In this document: positions 1-6,056 of the stretch, piece by piece
Position numbering within the stretch: the stretch's first letter is position 1
Layout: each line of letters begins with the position of its first letter
Assembly (NCBI GenBank): GCA_012511735.1
Contig: JAAZFK010000043.1
Location: 1 to 6,056 of the forward strand
Direction of reading: 5' to 3'
DNA from: Clostridiaceae bacterium
GTDB taxonomy: Bacteria > Bacillota > Clostridia > Saccharofermentanales > DTU023
DNA: 6,056 bases
Notes under the pieces: generated by a model
Told to the model about the DNA's origin: nothing
Database searches by the model: none
The model's input: only the letters and a program-made list of their open reading frames with translations
Program-made: the position numbers and the translations under genes

Positions 1-1
1 A

Positions 2-931
2 CATCCTTCCGTCATCCTGATCTTTTTTGGGGTGGTCCTGGTCGTTACCATGGCCACCCGCCACCCCGCGGTGGCGCTCTTGTCTTTCTGCTCCGCCATC
101 TTGCTTCGCCTCCGCTTGACGGGGCCCACCAGGACCGGCAAGTCGCTTCTTTACCTGATTCCCATGATCTTGATGATGGTGATCTTCAATTCACTTTTTA
201 ATGACCGGGGCATGACTTTGCTGTTTTCATGGGGTGCCATGACCGTGACTTTGGAAAGCGTGGTCTACGGCTTGGTCTCTGGCCTGATTCTGTCGGCCGT
301 CATGCTTTGGTTTCAAAGCTACAACGATCTGATGGAAAGCGGCAGGTTCCTGGCGCTCCTGGGAGGGAAGCTGCCGGTCATCAGCATGATGGTCTCCATG
401 ATCTTTCGCTTTATCCCTCAGACCATGGCGCATGGACGGGAAATCGAAATCAACCGGCGGGCGCTTGTTGGCCAGCCAACCAAACGACTGACCCTGCCGT
501 CCGCCATCCGCATGACCTCGATCCTGATGGCCTGGAGCATGGAAAACGCCATTGAGACAGCCGACGCCATGAAGGCCAAGGCCTTCGATTCCGGCAAACG
601 GCGGGCTTACGGCCGGATCAGGCGGACGGCGGATGATCTTCCGCCTTTGCTGATGATCCTTTTATTCCTCATCCTGTTGGCGGTGGGATGGATTTGGGGT
701 GGCAGCCGTTTTCTTTACTACCCCTACCTGGCCATCCCTGACCGGGTCGGATCCGGGGGGGCGTTCCTGCTTTGGCTGGGAGGGGCCTTGGGACTATTTT
801 TGACTCCCTTCCTGACGGCTGGACTTTCATGGGTCCTGGATCAGATCCGTCACGCCCGCAGACGACCGCTTGAGATTGACCCCATGGTCCGAGCCATGTT
901 GCCGCGAATGAAAGAAGAGGCAAAAGGATGA
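2..931 (+). CDS. ecfT: ECF transporter transmembrane component T (EcfT/CbrV-like), 5'-partial
   Basis: This is the integral membrane T subunit of an energy-coupling factor transporter. It couples the ATPase to the substrate-binding S subunit in the cytoplasmic membrane. The reading frame is open to the left edge (it begins HPSVILIFFG), so the true start lies upstream. The internal GTG at 32 cuts into the first membrane helix and is not a credible start. Visible features are: an N-terminal hydrophobic pair of helices with the HPSV/RHP pattern typical of the family; a central cytoplasmic region with FRFIPQT, REIEINRRAL and the coupling-helix segment ADAMKAKAF (codons around 563-586); and two more hydrophobic helices near the C-terminus, followed by a basic, charged tail. 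The usual A-R-G coupling motif reads A-K-A here. The stop overlaps the ATPase start (ATGA). The family call is firm. The CbrV assignment (predicted cobalamin group) rests on the neighbours. Confidence 0.9.
   Translation, partial: HPSVILIFFGVVLVVTMATRHPAVALLSFCSAILLRLRLTGPTRTGKSLLYLIPMILMMVIFNSLFNDRGMTLLFSWGAMTVTLESVVYGLVSGLILSAVMLWFQSYNDLMESGRFLALLGGKLPVISMMVSMIFRFIPQTMAHGREIEINRRALVGQPTKRLTLPSAIRMTSILMAWSMENAIETADAMKAKAFDSGKRRAYGRIRRTADDLPPLLMILLFLILLAVGWIWGGSRFLYYPYLAIPDRVGSGGAFLLWLGGALGLFLTPFLTAGLSWVLDQIRHARRRPLEIDPMVRAMLPRMKEEAKG
917..920 (+). promoter_or_regulatory. Ribosome binding site for the ECF ATPase gene
   Basis: GAGG lies seven bases before the ATG at 928, inside the end of the T-component gene. 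It supports this start and translational coupling through the ATGA overlap. Confidence 0.7.
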
Positions 932-2550
932 ATCACTTCTCCGGCAAGCCGGCCGTATCCGTTGACAATCTGTCCTTCACTTATCCGGATCAAAAGGTCA
1001 AAGCCCTTGATGGCCTGACCTTTGAGATTCCTGCAGGCAGTTTCGTGCTTTTGGCGGGACCGGGTGGAAGCGGGAAGACCACCCTGCTTCGCGCGCTGAA
1101 AAAAGAACTTCAACCGGCCGGTCTCTATGAAGGACGCATTGACCTTGAAGGCACCAGCGGTTTTGTCATGCAGGATCCCGCCAACCAGATCGTCATGGAT
1201 CAGGTCTGGCATGAACTGGCCTTCGGTCTGGAGAACCTCGGGCTGGCTGCCGGCACGATTGAGCGGCGGATCGCCGAAATCGCCCATTTCTTCGGTATCG
1301 AAAGCTGGATTGACCGGCCGGTGTCCGAGCTGTCCGGCGGTGAAATGCAAATCCTCAACCTGGCTTCTTCCCTGGTGATGAATCCCGACACACTGATCCT
1401 GGACGAACCGACCGCCCGGCTGGATCCTGTTTCAATTTCCCACTTTCTCGACATGTTGAAGCGTGTCCACCAGGAGACAGGCAGGACACTCATCATGTCT
1501 GAGCACCGCATGGCCGATGTGCTGTCTATTGCGGACCGGGTCATCTATTTGGATGAGGGTCGGATCGGTTTTGACGGCAGCCCTGACGGTTTCGCTGGCT
1601 ACCTGCTGGACGGCAGCCGCCCCTTCCAGGTAGCGCTTCCCGCGGCAACCCTGATTGTCCGCCGGCTTGAGGCGGCCGTCTCGGGGACCGGGCCTGAATC
1701 CAGGCTCCTGGATGTGCCCGCCGCAAGGCAACGGCTGAAGGAATTGAAGTCCGACATCCGGATCGAGCCGCCCGGCTCCGACACTGAACTACCGGCTGAT
1801 ACGGTCCTGGAAGCCAGGGATCTGGAGTTCCGCTACAAGAGCCATCTTCCCTGGGTCTTGAAGGGGCTGTCCCTGACGATTCACAGAGGGACCATCCACG
1901 CCATTGTCGGGGGCAACGGCAGCGGCAAAAGCACCCTGTTACATTTGTTGAGCGGTGTGCTTGATCCCGGGCGGGGTTGGATCCGGCGGCAGGAGGGACT
2001 GCGGACCGGACTTTTGACCCAGCATACCAAGGCGCTTTTTTCCGCTGACAGCCTGTTTGATGAGTTGATGGAACTCTCCGCGCTCGGCGGCTACGGACGG
2101 GAAGAAGTCCTGGAGATGATCCGCAAACTGGACCTGGAAGCCTTGAGCGAACGGCATCCCTATGACCTGAGCGGTGGGGAGACGCAGAAGGCCGCCCTGG
2201 CCAAGCTCTTGCTCCTGTCACCTGACATCCTGCTCCTGGACGAACCCGTCAAGGGCATGGACACCGCCAGCAAGATCGAGCTGGGTCACTGGTTCAAAAC
2301 CCTTCGCGACCAGGGAAAGACCCTTGTGCTGGTCACGCATGACCTCAACTTCAGCGCCCAGGTGGCTGATCGCTGTTCGCTGCTTTTTGACGGACGCATG
2401 GTGGTGACGGAAGCGGTCAGGCCTTTTTTCCAAGGTAATACCTTTTATACAACGGATTATGGTCGCGTCGCCGCAGGGATTTTGCCAGGCATTGTGACAC
2501 AGGCGGATCTCGGGCGGTTGCATGGAAGCCAGGATGAATCCCCGTCCTAA
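928..2550 (+). CDS. ecfA: ECF transporter duplicated ATPase (EcfA-EcfA' fusion, CbrU-like)
   Basis: A 540-residue cytoplasmic protein with two full ABC ATPase domains in one chain. It supplies ATP-driven energy to the ECF transporter. Domain 1 (about 10-230) has Walker A GPGGSGKT (44-51), Q-loop Q82, signature LSGGE (135-139), Walker B LILDE (156-160) and switch histidine H193 in SEHR. Domain 2 (about 293-500) has Walker A GGNGSGKS (328-335), Q365, LSGGE (414-418), LLLDE (435-439) and H471 in VTHD. Both sites therefore look catalytically competent. A linker of roughly 60 residues (231-290) joins them, and the tail contains FFQGNTFYTTDYGR (500-513), a pattern I associate with fused ECF ATPases of Clostridia. 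Many bacteria encode the halves as separate ecfA1 and ecfA2 genes; the fusion fits a dedicated (group I) ECF system. It overlaps the T gene by four bases and the S gene by about 17. The start is supported by GAGG at 917. Confidence 0.95.
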   Translation: MNHFSGKPAVSVDNLSFTYPDQKVKALDGLTFEIPAGSFVLLAGPGGSGKTTLLRALKKELQPAGLYEGRIDLEGTSGFVMQDPANQIVMDQVWHELAFGLENLGLAAGTIERRIAEIAHFFGIESWIDRPVSELSGGEMQILNLASSLVMNPDTLILDEPTARLDPVSISHFLDMLKRVHQETGRTLIMSEHRMADVLSIADRVIYLDEGRIGFDGSPDGFAGYLLDGSRPFQVALPAATLIVRRLEAAVSGTGPESRLLDVPAARQRLKELKSDIRIEPPGSDTELPADTVLEARDLEFRYKSHLPWVLKGLSLTIHRGTIHAIVGGNGSGKSTLLHLLSGVLDPGRGWIRRQEGLRTGLLTQHTKALFSADSLFDELMELSALGGYGREEVLEMIRKLDLEALSERHPYDLSGGETQKAALAKLLLLSPDILLLDEPVKGMDTASKIELGHWFKTLRDQGKTLVLVTHDLNFSAQVADRCSLLFDGRMVVTEAVRPFFQGNTFYTTDYGRVAAGILPGIVTQADLGRLHGSQDESPS

Positions 2551-3247
2551 AAAAACTTCCAGGATGATTGAGTGGGCCGTCCTCCTGACCGTGCCGGCTG
2601 TTTTGGTCCTCGCCGCTCTTTTTGAAATCGCCCAGGCAGCGCTCATCACGTTTCTTGTGGCGATTTTGGCCATGGTTCCCTTCTTCCTCCAATTTGAGCG
2701 GGCCAAACCACGACCAAGGGAGATCATGCCGATCGTGGTCATGGCATCGCTCGCGACCGCGGGCCAGCTGGTCTTCGGACCGGCGATCAATTTCAAACCA
2801 ATCGGCGCCATCATGATCGTGACAGGGATTGCCTTTGGCAGGCAGGCCGGCTTCGTGACCGGGGCGCTGACCGCACTCAGCTCCAATATGTTCTTTGGCC
2901 AGGGTCCCTGGACTCCCTGGCAGATGTTCACCTGGGGCCTGGTGGGTTATCTGGCGGGCGCCTTGAACGAGCGGGGCTGGTTTCGCCACCGGATTCTGGT
3001 CTATCTCTTCGGTTTCCTGTCGGGTCTGCTCTTCGGCCTGATCATGGATTCCTGGCACATCATTGGTTTCATCCAACCCCTGACCTGGAAGAATGCTCTG
3101 GCTGCTTATGGGGCGGGCCTACCCATGAACCTGACGCTTTCTATCGCGACCGTTCTTTTCCTTCTTCCTATCCTCCGCCCCTGGACCTTGAAGCTCTCCC
3201 GGGTCAAACGGAAATTCGGTCTTTATCAGGAAAATCAAGAAGACTGA
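2534..3247 (+). CDS. ECF transporter substrate-binding S component (CbrT-like, predicted cobalamin)
   Basis: A 237-residue, very hydrophobic membrane protein and the vitamin-binding S subunit of the ECF transporter. A short basic N-terminus (NPRPKKTSR) is followed by hydrophobic stretches at roughly 13-34, 35-52, 63-82, 88-102, 105-118, 130-145, 152-172 and 190-212, then a basic C-terminal tail. The stretch SNMFFGQGPWTPWQM (117-131) and the preceding INFKPIGAIMIVTGIAFG (85-102) resemble the S components annotated as CbrT, predicted to take up cobalamin. This is recalled family resemblance and the substrate is not proven. The ATG at 2534 is preferred because GGAAG (2524-2528) sits five bases upstream. 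The in-frame ATG at 2522, four codons longer, has no good ribosome binding site. Both starts lie inside the end of the ATPase gene, which suggests translational coupling. No function other than vitamin or cofactor uptake is suggested. Confidence 0.87.
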   Translation: MNPRPKKTSRMIEWAVLLTVPAVLVLAALFEIAQAALITFLVAILAMVPFFLQFERAKPRPREIMPIVVMASLATAGQLVFGPAINFKPIGAIMIVTGIAFGRQAGFVTGALTALSSNMFFGQGPWTPWQMFTWGLVGYLAGALNERGWFRHRILVYLFGFLSGLLFGLIMDSWHIIGFIQPLTWKNALAAYGAGLPMNLTLSIATVLFLLPILRPWTLKLSRVKRKFGLYQENQED

Positions 3248-3361
3248 AAGCGTGACCGCTGTGTCAAATGTATCCAAGAGGACAGAAATTATTCCCGGGG
3301 AGTGGTAATATTTAGCAGGTTTGACAATTTATTGGTAGATTTCGCTGGGGAGGACGTTTTC
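3248..3361 (+). promoter_or_regulatory. Intergenic region before gcvT with candidate extended -10 promoter
   Basis: This 114-base gap is more AT-rich than its flanks. TGG followed by TAATAT at 3303-3311 forms a candidate extended -10 element (4 of 6 matches to TATAAT plus the TGn extension). It would place transcription start near 3318, giving a leader of about 44 bases. The -35 region 17 bases upstream (CAGAAA, 3283-3288) is poor. A perfect TTGACA at 3321-3326 has no -10 at a proper distance. No glycine aptamer consensus and no hairpin followed by a T-run were found, so read-through from the ECF operon is also possible. Confidence 0.3.
3347..3353 (+). promoter_or_regulatory. Ribosome binding site that fixes the gcvT start
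   Basis: GGGGAGG lies eight bases before the ATG at 3362. It selects this start over the in-frame GTG at 3302, which has no such site and would add 20 residues with no family resemblance. Confidence 0.8.
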
Positions 3362-4468
3362 ATGAAAAAAACACCATTGTACGATCGCCATGTGGCGCTT
3401 GGCGCCCGCATGGTTGAGTACGCCGGATGGAATATGCCGGTTCAGTACGCCGGTCTGAAAGAAGAGATTGCGGCAGTCCGCAACGAAACAGGCATGTTTG
3501 ATGTATCCCACATGGGCGAGATCCGCGTCTCCGGCCAGGGAACGGGTGAATTTCTGGATTGGCTGCTGACACGCAAGGTCACCGGCAAAAAGCCCGATCA
3601 GATCACTTACGCTATTTTGAGCGCCGCCGACGGCGGGACGGTCGATGACCTGCTGGTCTATACGCTGGGAGCGGAGGATTATCTGCTGGTGGTCAACGCT
3701 GCCAATAAGGACAAGGATCTGATCCACATCGAAGAAAGTCTCGTGTCCTACAAGGCCGCCTTTGCCGACCGGAAATCGGAAATCGCGGTGGTGGACGAAT
3801 CGGATCTTTACGGACAGGTCGCGATCCAGGGTCCATCGAGCCTGGACTGCATGCTGGAGGTGGCCGATCAACTGGGCCTCAATGCCGGCCAAAAAGAGGA
3901 GTTGAAAGAACTCAAGCGTTTCCGTCAGATGCTGGTGGAGGTCGAAGGTCACGATCGACCCATGATCATCTCCCGGACAGGCTACACCGGTGAGAATGGC
4001 TATGAACTTTACGTCCCCGCGGCCCGAACCGGCCACTACTGGGATATCTTCATGGAGGCAGGGATTGAGCCCTGCGGCCTGGGTGCCCGGGATACCCTGC
4101 GGCTGGAGGCGGGCATGCCCCTTTACGGTCATGAGATGTCGCCTGATATCAACGCGCTTGAGGGCGGCATGAGCTTTTTCGTTGACCTGGACAGGGACTT
4201 CCAGGGGAAGGCCATGAAGGACAAGGTGACACGGCGTCAGCTGGCGCTGGTCAGCCAGACCAGGGCCATCCCGCGTGAAGGCTATGAAGTCTATCTTGAG
4301 GGCAAAAAGATTGGGGTGATTACCTCAGGCACCTTCTCTCCCACCCTGGACAAGGGCATTGCCTTCGGGCTGGTCGACCTGGATACGCCGGAGGTCGGTG
4401 AAGTCGAGGTGCAGGTCCGCAAGAAACTCCAACCCTTTACTGTTGTGAACCCGCCTTTTGTCGGGTAG
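3362..4468 (+). CDS. gcvT: Aminomethyltransferase, glycine cleavage system T protein
   Basis: A 368-residue cytoplasmic enzyme. It releases ammonia from the aminomethyl group held on the lipoyl arm of the H protein and passes the one-carbon unit to tetrahydrofolate, giving methylene-tetrahydrofolate. The length is normal for the family. Visible hallmarks are: MKKTPLYDRHVALGARM with AGWNMPVQY at the N-terminus; FDVSHMGEI (46-54); GGTVDDLLVY (91-100), which holds the conserved catalytic-site aspartate pair; NAANKDKDL (112-120); SRTGYTGENGYE (204-215); GLGARDTLRLEAGMPLYGHE (239-258) for folate binding; and TSGTFSPTLDKGIAF (321-335) in the C-terminal barrel. There is no truncation or frameshift. 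It is the first gene of the gcvT-gcvH-gcvPA cluster, 91 bases ahead of gcvH and 114 bases after the ECF operon. Similar folate-dependent proteins (YgfZ, dimethylglycine dehydrogenase) are excluded by these motifs and by the neighbours. Confidence 0.97.
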   Translation: MKKTPLYDRHVALGARMVEYAGWNMPVQYAGLKEEIAAVRNETGMFDVSHMGEIRVSGQGTGEFLDWLLTRKVTGKKPDQITYAILSAADGGTVDDLLVYTLGAEDYLLVVNAANKDKDLIHIEESLVSYKAAFADRKSEIAVVDESDLYGQVAIQGPSSLDCMLEVADQLGLNAGQKEELKELKRFRQMLVEVEGHDRPMIISRTGYTGENGYELYVPAARTGHYWDIFMEAGIEPCGLGARDTLRLEAGMPLYGHEMSPDINALEGGMSFFVDLDRDFQGKAMKDKVTRRQLALVSQTRAIPREGYEVYLEGKKIGVITSGTFSPTLDKGIAFGLVDLDTPEVGEVEVQVRKKLQPFTVVNPPFVG

Positions 4469-4482
4469 ATAAACTGACAAAT

Positions 4483-4525
4483 CCCGCGCTCCCGCGGGCA
4501 GATTAAACGCCGCGCGAGACCGCGG
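4483..4525 (+). other. Two adjacent GC-rich hairpins in the gcvT-gcvH spacer
   Basis: Hairpin 1 pairs CCCGCG (4483-4488) with CGCGGG (4493-4498) around a four-base loop. Hairpin 2 pairs CCGCG (4510-4514) with CGCGG (4521-4525) around a six-base loop. The inner arms can instead pair with each other: CGCGG at 4493-4497 with CCGCG at 4510-4514. Neither hairpin is followed by a T-run, so this is not a standard intrinsic terminator. It could be an mRNA processing or stability element, an attenuator-like switch or simply GC-rich spacer. The pairing is seen in the sequence; any function is inference. Confidence 0.4.
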
Positions 4526-4542
4526 ACATCAAAGTTAAAAAG

Positions 4543-4554
4543 AGGAAGGACAGG
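4543..4554 (+). promoter_or_regulatory. Ribosome binding site for gcvH
   Basis: The purine-rich stretch AGGAAGGACAGG precedes the ATG at 4560. AGGAAGGA ends nine bases before it and a second AGG ends five bases before it. It supports this start. Confidence 0.65.
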
Positions 4555-4559
4555 AAAAA

Positions 4560-4937
4560 ATGGAAGGACTGAAATTTGCAAAGACACATGAGTGGGTCAA
4601 GGTTGAAGGCGACCTGGCCATCATCGGTTTGACTGACTTCGCGCAGGAAGAGCTGGGCGACATTGTTTATGCCGAGCCGGAACCCGAGGGGAGCCAGGTT
4701 GAGCTGGAAGACATCATTGGCACAGTCGAGTCGGTCAAGGCCGCGTCGGACCTGTACGCGCCTGTAAGCGGTGAGATCGTGGAAGCCAATTCCGAGATTG
4801 AGGACGCGCCCGAGATGATCAACCAGGCGCCCTGGGAGACCTGGTTTGTGAAGATCAGGATGGACGATCCCTCACAACTGGATCAGCTCCTGGACAAAGA
4901 CGCCTACGACGCTTTCAGTGAGGAGGAAAAAGCATGA
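4560..4937 (+). CDS. gcvH: Glycine cleavage system H protein (lipoyl carrier)
   Basis: A 125-residue cytoplasmic carrier, normal length for the family. Its lipoylated lysine shuttles the aminomethyl intermediate from the P protein to the T protein and then to dihydrolipoyl dehydrogenase for reoxidation. Visible hallmarks are: the start GLKFAKTHEWVKVEGD (3-18); GLTDFAQEELGDIVY (23-37); the lipoyl site GTVESVKAASDLYAPVSG, with the modified lysine at K60; and the C-terminal part APEMINQAPWETWFVKI. The acidic end (FSEEEKA) is unremarkable. The lipoyl lysine and its surrounding glutamate and serine are intact, so the protein should be functional. The stop overlaps the gcvPA start by ATGA. A stand-alone H-like protein outside glycine cleavage is unlikely, given gcvT before it and gcvPA after it. 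Confidence 0.97.
   Translation: MEGLKFAKTHEWVKVEGDLAIIGLTDFAQEELGDIVYAEPEPEGSQVELEDIIGTVESVKAASDLYAPVSGEIVEANSEIEDAPEMINQAPWETWFVKIRMDDPSQLDQLLDKDAYDAFSEEEKA
4921..4926 (+). promoter_or_regulatory. Ribosome binding site for gcvPA
   Basis: A consensus AGGAGG lies seven bases before the ATG at 4934, within the last codons of gcvH. It decides the gcvPA start and indicates strong, coupled translation of the two genes. Confidence 0.85.
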
Positions 4938-6056
4938 CCGGATACCTCCCAATGGACCGGGAAGAACGCCGTGAAATGCTGGCGTCGGTGGGAGTGGATC
5001 TGGATCAGTTGTTCTCGATGATTCCGGATTGTGACTGTGTCCGGGTCGACGCTTATGAAGCTTTGGAGACCCAGGGCATGAGCGAACTGGAAGTGGTCGA
5101 CCAGGTCAAGGGCCTGGCTGCGGACAACCTGAACGGTGAGGATTATGACAGCTATCTGGGGGCCGGTTATTACGATCATTACCAGCCCGCGGCGGTTCAT
5201 CATCTGATCAACCGATCTGAGTTTCTGACCTCCTATACGCCTTATCAGGCAGAGATTTCCCAGGGAACCTTGCAGGCCATCTTCGAGTGGCAAAGCTATA
5301 TCACCCGGCTGACCGGGCTCCCCGTAGCCAATGCCTCCCTATATGACGCTGCGTCAGGGGCGGCGGAAGCCCTCCTGCTTGCCTGCCGTGACAAGCATCT
5401 TTACAAGGTCTTTGTATCCGAAGGTGTGCATCCGGATACCCTTGAGACCATCCGCACCTACTGTCATGCCGCTGACATCGAAGTGGTGACCGGCCCTCTG
5501 GATTCAAGCGGCCGGACAGGCAGTTACCCGCAAGAGAAGAAAGAATACGCCGGCTTCCTGGTTCAGAGCCCCAACTTTTACGGGGTAGTCGAAGATCTGG
5601 ACCTGCTGGCTCAAAGTGCGCACGAGGCGGGCGCGCTGGCCGTTGTCTCTCAGGATCCGGTCAGCCTGGCTGTCCTGAAACGGCCCGGTGACTGTGGTGT
5701 CGACATTGCGGTGGGTGAAGCCCAGTCGCTCGGACTCCCCCTGTCCTATGGAGGGCCCGGCGCCGGCTACATGGCAGTGACAGAACGCCTGATGCGCAAG
5801 ATGCCCGGCCGGATTTGCGGCGCGACCGTTGACCGCCAGGGGCGGACCAGCTACGTGCTCACTTTGCAGGCCAGGGAGCAGCACATAAGAAGAGAACGCG
5901 CCACTTCCAATATCTGCACCAGTCAGGCACTGATGGCGACAGCCGCCACCATCTGGCTGGCCCTCCAGGGAGGCTCCGGCCTGCTGGACGTGGCTGAGCA
6001 ATCGGCTGCCAAGGCCATTTATCTGGAGCAGAAGTTGACCGGGGGTGGTTGTTTCA
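4934..6056 (+). CDS. gcvPA: Glycine dehydrogenase (decarboxylating) subunit 1, 3'-partial
   Basis: The N-terminal subunit of the two-part glycine decarboxylase (P protein). With GcvPB it decarboxylates glycine and loads the aminomethyl group onto lipoyl-GcvH. 374 codons are present with no stop before the right edge. Family members are about 440-450 residues, so roughly 70 are missing. Visible hallmarks are: GYLPMDREERREML (3-16); LGAGYYDHYQPAAV (75-88); the strongly conserved YTPYQAEISQGTLQAIFEWQ (101-120) with LYDAASGAAEA (136-146); QSPNFYG (211-217); GEAQSLGLPLSYGGPGAGY (261-279); and VLTLQAREQHIRRERATSN (308-326) followed by ICTSQAL. As expected for this subunit, the pyridoxal-phosphate lysine should lie in GcvPB, which probably follows directly downstream. 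The split P protein is typical of Bacillota, Thermotogae and archaea. The start is fixed by AGGAGG at 4921 and the overlap with gcvH. Confidence 0.95.
   Translation, partial: MTGYLPMDREERREMLASVGVDLDQLFSMIPDCDCVRVDAYEALETQGMSELEVVDQVKGLAADNLNGEDYDSYLGAGYYDHYQPAAVHHLINRSEFLTSYTPYQAEISQGTLQAIFEWQSYITRLTGLPVANASLYDAASGAAEALLLACRDKHLYKVFVSEGVHPDTLETIRTYCHAADIEVVTGPLDSSGRTGSYPQEKKEYAGFLVQSPNFYGVVEDLDLLAQSAHEAGALAVVSQDPVSLAVLKRPGDCGVDIAVGEAQSLGLPLSYGGPGAGYMAVTERLMRKMPGRICGATVDRQGRTSYVLTLQAREQHIRRERATSNICTSQALMATAATIWLALQGGSGLLDVAEQSAAKAIYLEQKLTGGGCF

Noticed and set aside
2218..3076. Long open frames on the minus strand across the ATPase end and the S component (237 and 219 codons).
   Set aside because: They run opposite to well-supported genes, their predicted proteins are low-complexity and mixed in character, and they match no family I recognise. 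Such shadows are common in GC-rich coding DNA.
3249..3260. Possible terminator hairpin AGCG-TGAC-CGCT after the S-component gene.
   Set aside because: The stem is only four base pairs and no T-run follows, so it does not qualify as an intrinsic terminator.
3321..3349. TTGACA at 3321-3326 as the -35 box of a gcvT promoter.
   Set aside because: The -35 match is perfect, but 16-18 bases downstream the sequence is GC-rich (around CGCTGG) with no -10 resemblance. It would also place the start of transcription at or past the ribosome binding site.
3302..3361. Longer gcvT beginning at the in-frame GTG at 3302.
   Set aside because: The extra 20 residues do not resemble GcvT proteins, and the GTG has no ribosome binding site. 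The ATG at 3362 has GGGGAGG at the right distance and begins with the family's usual N-terminus.
3329..4132. A 267-codon minus-strand frame opposite gcvT.
   Set aside because: The whole opposite strand is a full-length gcvT with all its motifs. The minus-strand product looks like an antisense shadow (many His, Gln and Val residues) with no domain.
5504..6001. A 165-codon minus-strand frame opposite gcvPA.
   Set aside because: The + strand encodes conserved gcvPA motifs throughout this stretch. The opposite frame shows no family resemblance.

Overview
This window is ordinary bacterial chromosome, densely coded on the + strand, and moderately GC-rich by eye. It holds two metabolic gene clusters in tandem. 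The organism looks like a Bacillota (Clostridia-type) bacterium or a close relative. The reasons are the dedicated ECF vitamin transporter with a duplicated ATPase, the glycine decarboxylase split into gcvPA (and presumably gcvPB downstream), the strong AGGAGG-type ribosome binding sites and the tightly overlapping genes. This placement is inference from gene type, not from a marker gene.

Region 1 (1-3247) is an energy-coupling factor (ECF) transporter operon. It contains the transmembrane T component (5' end cut by the window), a fused ATPase carrying two complete ABC domains, and a substrate-binding S component. The genes overlap by 4 bases (T/A) and by about 17 bases (A/S), so they are almost certainly co-transcribed. 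The T + duplicated-A + S architecture and the S-component motif GPWTPWQM recall the group annotated as the predicted cobalamin transporter CbrT/CbrU/CbrV. That substrate is a family-level prediction. No riboswitch is visible, and the operon start lies outside the window.

Region 2 (3248-3361) is a 114-base gap with no gene. It holds a candidate extended -10 promoter and the gcvT ribosome binding site. I see no glycine riboswitch and no convincing terminator.

Region 3 (3362-6056) is the glycine cleavage system: gcvT (aminomethyltransferase), gcvH (lipoyl carrier, lipoyl-lysine K60) and gcvPA (N-terminal subunit of glycine decarboxylase, cut by the right edge). The 91-base gcvT-gcvH spacer carries two adjacent GC-rich hairpins that can pair in an alternative way. 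gcvH and gcvPA overlap by ATGA. Together the P, H and T proteins (with dihydrolipoyl dehydrogenase, not in the window) convert glycine plus tetrahydrofolate to CO2, NH3, NADH and methylene-tetrahydrofolate.

I found no mobile element, CRISPR array, RNA gene or clearly novel system. The points most worth following are the substrate of the ECF transporter, its altered T-component coupling motif, the apparent lack of a glycine riboswitch, and the gcvT-gcvH hairpins.
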